Below are positions 60,068 through 64,000 of a stretch of 64,000 bases of DNA, piece by piece (the stretch's first letter is position 1; each line of letters opens with the position of its first letter). Under the pieces are notes generated by a model. That model did not search any database. It was not told the DNA's origin and saw only the letters and a list, made by a program, of their open reading frames with translations. The translations under genes were made by a program, and so were the position numbers. The stretch covers positions 742,501 to 806,500 of the forward strand of contig NZ_CP126101.1 in NCBI RefSeq assembly GCF_030123245.1, read 5' to 3'. The DNA is from Lysinibacillus pakistanensis (GTDB lineage: Bacteria > Bacillota > Bacilli > Bacillales_A > Planococcaceae).

Positions 60068-60982
60068 ATGAGAATTCAACACAACATTTCAGCTTTAAAC
60101 ACACACCGTAACCTTACTTTCAACAATGCTCAAGCTTCTAAAAACCTTGAGAAATTATCTTCAGGTTACAAAATCAACCGCGCTGGTGACGATGCTGCTG
60201 GTTTAGCAATCTCTGAAAAAATGCGTGGACAAATCCGTGGTCTTGACATGGCGACTAAAAACGCTCAAGACTCAGTTTCATTAATTCAAACTGCTGAGGG
60301 TGCACTTAACGAAACACACGCAATTCTACAACGTATGCGTGAATTAGCTGTACAATCTTCAAACGATACAAACGTATCTGGGGACCGTGCTGCATTACAA
60401 TTAGAAATTGAATCTTTATCAAAAGAAATTACACGTATTTCTACTGATACAGAATTCAATACACAAAAATTATTAAATGGTAAATTTGGTGCTGCAATTA
60501 CTTCTGCATCACAAGCTGCTACTGATCCGAAAGGTAAAGTTTTCCATATTGGTGCTAACGAAGGACAAAACATTAAGCTTTCAATCATGAATATGGCTGC
60601 TTCTTCACTTGGTGTATCTGTAGGTACGGCAACTGATGCTACATCAGTTACTTCTGGAAATTTAGGAACAAATGCTGCAAAAATTAACATTACAACTCAA
60701 TCAGCAGCTAACCGTTCTATCACTACAATTGATGCTGCATTGAAAAAAGTATCAGAAACACGTGCTTCACTAGGTGCGGTTCAAAACCGTTTAGAGCACA
60801 CTATCAACAACTTAGGCGCAACTTCTGAAAACTTATCAGCAGCAGAATCACGTATCCGTGATACTGATATGGCTAAAGAGATGATGGGCTTCACGAAGAA
60901 CAACATCTTAATGCAAGCTGCACAATCTATGCTAGCGCAAGCTAACCAACAACCACAAGGCGTACTTCAATTATTAGGTTAA
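60068..60982 (+). CDS. hag: Flagellin
   Basis: This 304-residue filament protein has conserved D0/D1 ends: MRIQHNISALNTHRNLTFNNAQASKNLEKLSSGYKINRAGDDAAGLAISEKMRG at the N-terminus, and the helix ending NNILMQAAQSMLAQANQQPQGVLQLLG at the C-terminus. The middle (about 140-220) is short and Ala/Thr/Ser-rich, with many Ser and Thr that Maf enzymes could glycosylate. It is produced under sigma-D and CsrA control, as its leader suggests. The strong AAGGAGG fits high output. Confidence 0.96.
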   Translation: MRIQHNISALNTHRNLTFNNAQASKNLEKLSSGYKINRAGDDAAGLAISEKMRGQIRGLDMATKNAQDSVSLIQTAEGALNETHAILQRMRELAVQSSNDTNVSGDRAALQLEIESLSKEITRISTDTEFNTQKLLNGKFGAAITSASQAATDPKGKVFHIGANEGQNIKLSIMNMAASSLGVSVGTATDATSVTSGNLGTNAAKINITTQSAANRSITTIDAALKKVSETRASLGAVQNRLEHTINNLGATSENLSAAESRIRDTDMAKEMMGFTKNNILMQAAQSMLAQANQQPQGVLQLLG

Positions 60983-61006
60983 TATTGAGACGTTAGGTAA
61001 CATATG

Positions 61007-61047
61007 AAGTCTAGAGTTCTATAGGAACTCTAGACTTTTATTTTTTT
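61007..61047 (+). terminator. Terminator after hag
   Basis: AAGTCTAGAGTTC and GAACTCTAGACTT form a 13-bp perfect stem followed by TTATTTTTTT. Confidence 0.92.
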
Positions 61048-61100
61048 CAAAACTTCATTTTGAAAAAAAAATGTCGATATATAAATTTGAGGTGACTATA

Positions 61101-62801
61101 ATGCCTAATATACAAATGGAACAAACTAAATCAGGGCTAACAACACTTAAGATTAACAATTATTATATACATAGTAAGTACGACCCAGTACAAGAAGCTA
61201 AACGATTTGTTGATAATAACTTTAAAGAAAAATATGTAACTATTTTATTTGGTTATGGTCTGGGCTATATAGAAAAAGCTTATAGAGAAAAACTAAGCTC
61301 TGATAAGCAAAATTATATTTTAGTGTTTGATCCCATAAAAGAAAAATTAATTGATAATGTTGATTTTGGAGATAGTAAAGTTTTTAATGATACTACGAAT
61401 CTTGAGGATTATATTTGGAAGAATTTTAAAAATGAAATATCTAAATTTGTTGTAGTTTCTACTCCTAATTATGATAAATTATTCCCGAATGAATATATTA
61501 AATTAATGAAAAAGATAAAAGATTATCAAAATAATCAAATTGTTGATTTCGCAACGATAATTAAACTTTCTTTACCTTGGGAGGAGAATTACTCCAAAAA
61601 TCGATTTTATATGGCGACTGATCCAAGTTTAGAACATTTAGAAAATCGATTTTCCTGTCCAATTGTTATAGCATCTGGGGGACCTTCATTAAATAAACAA
61701 TTGCCTTTATTAAAAAAATTTAGACAAAAAATCATTTTAATAGCATCAGGATCAACTGCAAGAGCATTAGTATTAAATGATATAGTACCAGATTTTGTTG
61801 TCTCTATTGATCCAAAAATAGAGAATTTAAGGCATTACAATGATGTAGATTTTCAAAATGCTACTTTAATTTATACACCTCAAAATCTATATACTGTACG
61901 AGGAATGTTTAAAAATGCTTTTGTTTTTTTACCTTCATATGATGAATCACTTTATTATTATTATATAAACTTATTAAATAAATCATATCCCCTTTTAGGA
62001 TATGGGGGCTCTTGTGCTAATTATGCTTTTGTGGTGGCGCATTATATATCCAATGGACCCATTGCCTTTATTGGGCAAGACTTAGCTTATACTGATGGTC
62101 AAACTCATGCAGATGGGAATAAAGCAAAATGGAATTTAACTGAGGATATTATCAAACAGCGAGGCCTATTTTATGTTGATGGTTATATGGGAGAGCAAGT
62201 TCTTACTTCAAAAGTATTTTATAGTATGAAAAATAGTTTTGAATCTATGAATAAACAATTAGCAATTAATGCACCTGTGTTTAACTGTACAGAAGGTGGT
62301 CTGAAAATAGAGGGATTTAATCAAATTTCTTTTAAACAATTTTGTGAAAATTATTGTGAAGATAATATAACTCATACCAACATTGAGACGAATGGTGAAA
62401 ATAATAAAAAGCAACATCATCTGTTACTAGAGAAAATGCAAAAAGAAAGAAAAATTTGTAAAGAAATTATTATTCTTTGTAATGATGGAATAAGACTATT
62501 AGAACTTTCTGAAGGTCAAATAGCCCTTAGTCAAAATACTTTACAAAAACTTAATCATATTGATGAAAAATTACAAAAAGCTTTGAAAAAGGTTAATTTG
62601 AATAAAATATTAGAACCTATAGCATTACGTGTTCAAAATCTATTTGATTCAGATACAGAAGAAACAGATCAGCAAACTTTTAAAAGAATTGTGGATCAGA
62701 ATCGAGCTTTTTATAAACAGATAGTAGTTGCTGTTGAAAAATCATTAGAATTCAATACAGAATTAATAGAAATGATAGAATTATCACTTAAGGAGGAATA
62801 G
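61101..62801 (+). CDS. Motility-associated factor (Maf) glycosyltransferase-like protein
   Basis: This 566-residue protein has an N-terminal domain (about 15-120) with VTILFGYGLGYIEKAY. The central Maf/DUF115 domain (about 185-345) has CPIVIASGGPSLNKQL, IILIASGSTARAL, FVVSIDPKIENL, GGSCANYAFVVAHY and GPIAFIGQDLAYTDGQTHA. A helical C-terminus follows. Maf proteins transfer nonulosonic acids such as pseudaminic or legionaminic acid onto flagellin Ser/Thr. Its place directly after hag supports that role. ATG at 61101 follows GAGGTG; the longer frame adds 10 residues without a site. Confidence 0.85.
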   Translation: MPNIQMEQTKSGLTTLKINNYYIHSKYDPVQEAKRFVDNNFKEKYVTILFGYGLGYIEKAYREKLSSDKQNYILVFDPIKEKLIDNVDFGDSKVFNDTTNLEDYIWKNFKNEISKFVVVSTPNYDKLFPNEYIKLMKKIKDYQNNQIVDFATIIKLSLPWEENYSKNRFYMATDPSLEHLENRFSCPIVIASGGPSLNKQLPLLKKFRQKIILIASGSTARALVLNDIVPDFVVSIDPKIENLRHYNDVDFQNATLIYTPQNLYTVRGMFKNAFVFLPSYDESLYYYYINLLNKSYPLLGYGGSCANYAFVVAHYISNGPIAFIGQDLAYTDGQTHADGNKAKWNLTEDIIKQRGLFYVDGYMGEQVLTSKVFYSMKNSFESMNKQLAINAPVFNCTEGGLKIEGFNQISFKQFCENYCEDNITHTNIETNGENNKKQHHLLLEKMQKERKICKEIIILCNDGIRLLELSEGQIALSQNTLQKLNHIDEKLQKALKKVNLNKILEPIALRVQNLFDSDTEETDQQTFKRIVDQNRAFYKQIVVAVEKSLEFNTELIEMIELSLKEE

Positions 62802-62805
62802 GTAG

Positions 62806-63153
62806 ATGGATAGTAAGATTATCGAAGTTATTGAAAGTTATAATAAATATTTAGAGGGTCTACCTAAAGGATGTATAGCGATTGCAGAACAAATCCGAAA
62901 AAATGACATTCCTCAAGCTTTACAGAGTATTTTACACTTTAGTGAGGGCGCTTCATGGCTTACAACTGCTTCAGATTTATTAAGCAAAAATAATATTTTA
63001 GTTAGGTTTGAAGTTGAAAGGGTACATGAATTTTTAGAAGAAGTAAATAATGGTTTATCTATTCAAGATTATGTATTAGTAGCTGATATGTTTGAATATG
63101 AAATTGCTCCATTTTTTGAGGAAACCCCTTATATTGTTGGTGTTCAATCGTAA
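62806..63153 (+). CDS. Small protein of unknown function between two maf genes
   Basis: This 115-residue, mostly helical acidic protein begins MDSKIIEVIESYNKYLEGLPKG and ends FEETPYIVGVQS. There is no signal peptide, cysteine pair or known motif. GGAGG lies 9 bases before the ATG. The next gene's start overlaps its stop (TAATG). The position suggests a partner of flagellin glycosylation or a chaperone, which is inference only. Confidence 0.7.
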   Translation: MDSKIIEVIESYNKYLEGLPKGCIAIAEQIRKNDIPQALQSILHFSEGASWLTTASDLLSKNNILVRFEVERVHEFLEEVNNGLSIQDYVLVADMFEYEIAPFFEETPYIVGVQS

Positions 63154-64000
63154 TGAAATGGGAGGTTGAAAAAGCAAAAAACCAGCAATTAACCCTTAAA
63201 ATAAATGATTATTATGTTTACAGTAAATATCGTCCATATGAAGATGCTGAGAAGTTTATTAATAGCAATACTAATCCAGAATCTGATTATTTTGTATTAC
63301 TAGGGTTAGGATTAGGTTATCATTTGGCTGCGCTAAAGAAATTAGTACCATCAAATAAAATATCTGTTCTATTACTAGATAAAAATGAACAGGAATTTTA
63401 TTTAAAATATTGCGATAGAAGTTTAATTAATGATATAAAACTAATTAATGTAACAGAGATTTCAAATATCAATAAGCATGAAAATATACAGTTTTTAGTT
63501 CCAATAAGTATAATTAATAGTTTAGACTCTACCCATGAACTAAAGGAAATATTTGATGAAGTAAAGTTAAAAGAAATGAGTTATCGTTTAGTTGCAGATC
63601 GAATGAGTGACAATTTTATTCATAATATTTCTTTGAATAATCTATTTATCAAGAATTTAAAGGGATTATTTACAGGACAAACAGCATGTCTTGTTTCCTC
63701 TGGTCCGTCAATAGATGAAATGATGCCATATTTAAAACAGAATCAAAATAAAGTTTTTATTTTATCTGTAAGTTCGGCAGTTCGTATTTTAGAGAAGTAT
63801 AATATTCAGCCACATGCTACTGTTTTATCTGATGCCAAGGAACGGGTTCAATTACAATTTAAAGAATTATCCTATCAAGGTCCTCTTTTCTATTTGGCCA
63901 CAGCTTGTAAAGAGGTATTAGCAAACTATATAGGAAAAAAATATATACTATTTCAAAAAGGATATGATCGTTCAGAGCAATATGCAGCTCAGTTGGAAGA
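63153..64000 (+). CDS. Second Maf-like glycosyltransferase (cut by window end)
   Basis: The frame begins at an ATG overlapping the previous stop and stays open for 282 codons to the edge of the window. It starts MKWEVEKAKNQQLTLKINDYY, followed by YFVLLGLGLGYHLAALKKL, then TACLVSSGPSIDEMMPYL, VFILSVSSAVRIL and ATVLSDAKERV. These are the same stations as in the gene at 61101 (GYGLGY, ASGGPSL, IASGSTAR and FVVSIDP), so it is a Maf paralog. The C-terminal part lies outside. No strong ribosome-binding site is visible, so it probably relies on coupling to the small gene. Confidence 0.82.
   Translation, partial: MKWEVEKAKNQQLTLKINDYYVYSKYRPYEDAEKFINSNTNPESDYFVLLGLGLGYHLAALKKLVPSNKISVLLLDKNEQEFYLKYCDRSLINDIKLINVTEISNINKHENIQFLVPISIINSLDSTHELKEIFDEVKLKEMSYRLVADRMSDNFIHNISLNNLFIKNLKGLFTGQTACLVSSGPSIDEMMPYLKQNQNKVFILSVSSAVRILEKYNIQPHATVLSDAKERVQLQFKELSYQGPLFYLATACKEVLANYIGKKYILFQKGYDRSEQYAAQLE

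Overview
The window looks like the chromosome of a low-GC Gram-positive endospore-former of the Lysinibacillus (Bacillus sphaericus) type. This is inferred from many S-layer-homology (SLH) surface enzymes, a csaB-type pyruvyl transferase, a secA2/slaP S-layer export pair, and a degS-degU-comF-flg-fliW-csrA-hag block in the order known from Bacillus subtilis. No rRNA, tRNA or CRISPR array was seen.

Layout. 1-650: a non-coding mobile element (copy A). 650-2583: a membrane adaptor/Yip1-like pair. 2765-3607: element copy B. 3815-7765: a very large secreted repeat protein. 7981-21612: SLH-anchored wall enzymes (SLH-only, SLH-CAP, NlpC/P60-SLH and three paralogous SLH-SH3-amidases), with element copy C and a two-component system plus exported partner between them. 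21688-30115: three more SLH proteins (amidotransferase-like, glucosaminidase, phosphodiester glycosidase) around a polysaccharide polymerase. 30343-34123: csaB, a glycosyltransferase and a MurJ-like flippase in one overlapping operon. 34585-39183: TetR regulator, S41 protease, BrnQ transporter, LysM-NlpC/P60 hydrolase. 39190-41650: element copy D, split by an IS4-family insertion sequence whose transposase is frameshifted. 41659-44927: slaP-secA2. 45151-47777: tagO and an LCP ligase. 47925-59882: yvyE, degSU, a lipoprotein, degV, comFA/comFC and the late flagellar operon ending in fliW-csrA. 60068 to the end: flagellin, then two Maf-type flagellin glycosyltransferases with a small unknown gene between them.

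How it fits together: secA2/slaP would export surface proteins; tagO, the polymerase, glycosyltransferase, flippase and LCP protein could build and attach a secondary cell-wall polymer; CsaB would pyruvylate it; and the SLH domains would bind the pyruvylated polymer, holding amidases, glucosaminidase and NlpC/P60 enzymes on the wall. The right third is motility, with FliW/CsrA control of hag visible in the leader RNA.

The most unusual signal is a family of about 0.6-0.8 kb non-coding elements (A-D plus a probable relic). They have imperfect 16-bp terminal inverted repeats and two inverted copies of a covarying hairpin module. In three copies an entire host palindrome of 31-35 bp, usually a terminator hairpin, is duplicated on both sides. 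Such insertion would leave each neighbouring gene with an intact terminator.
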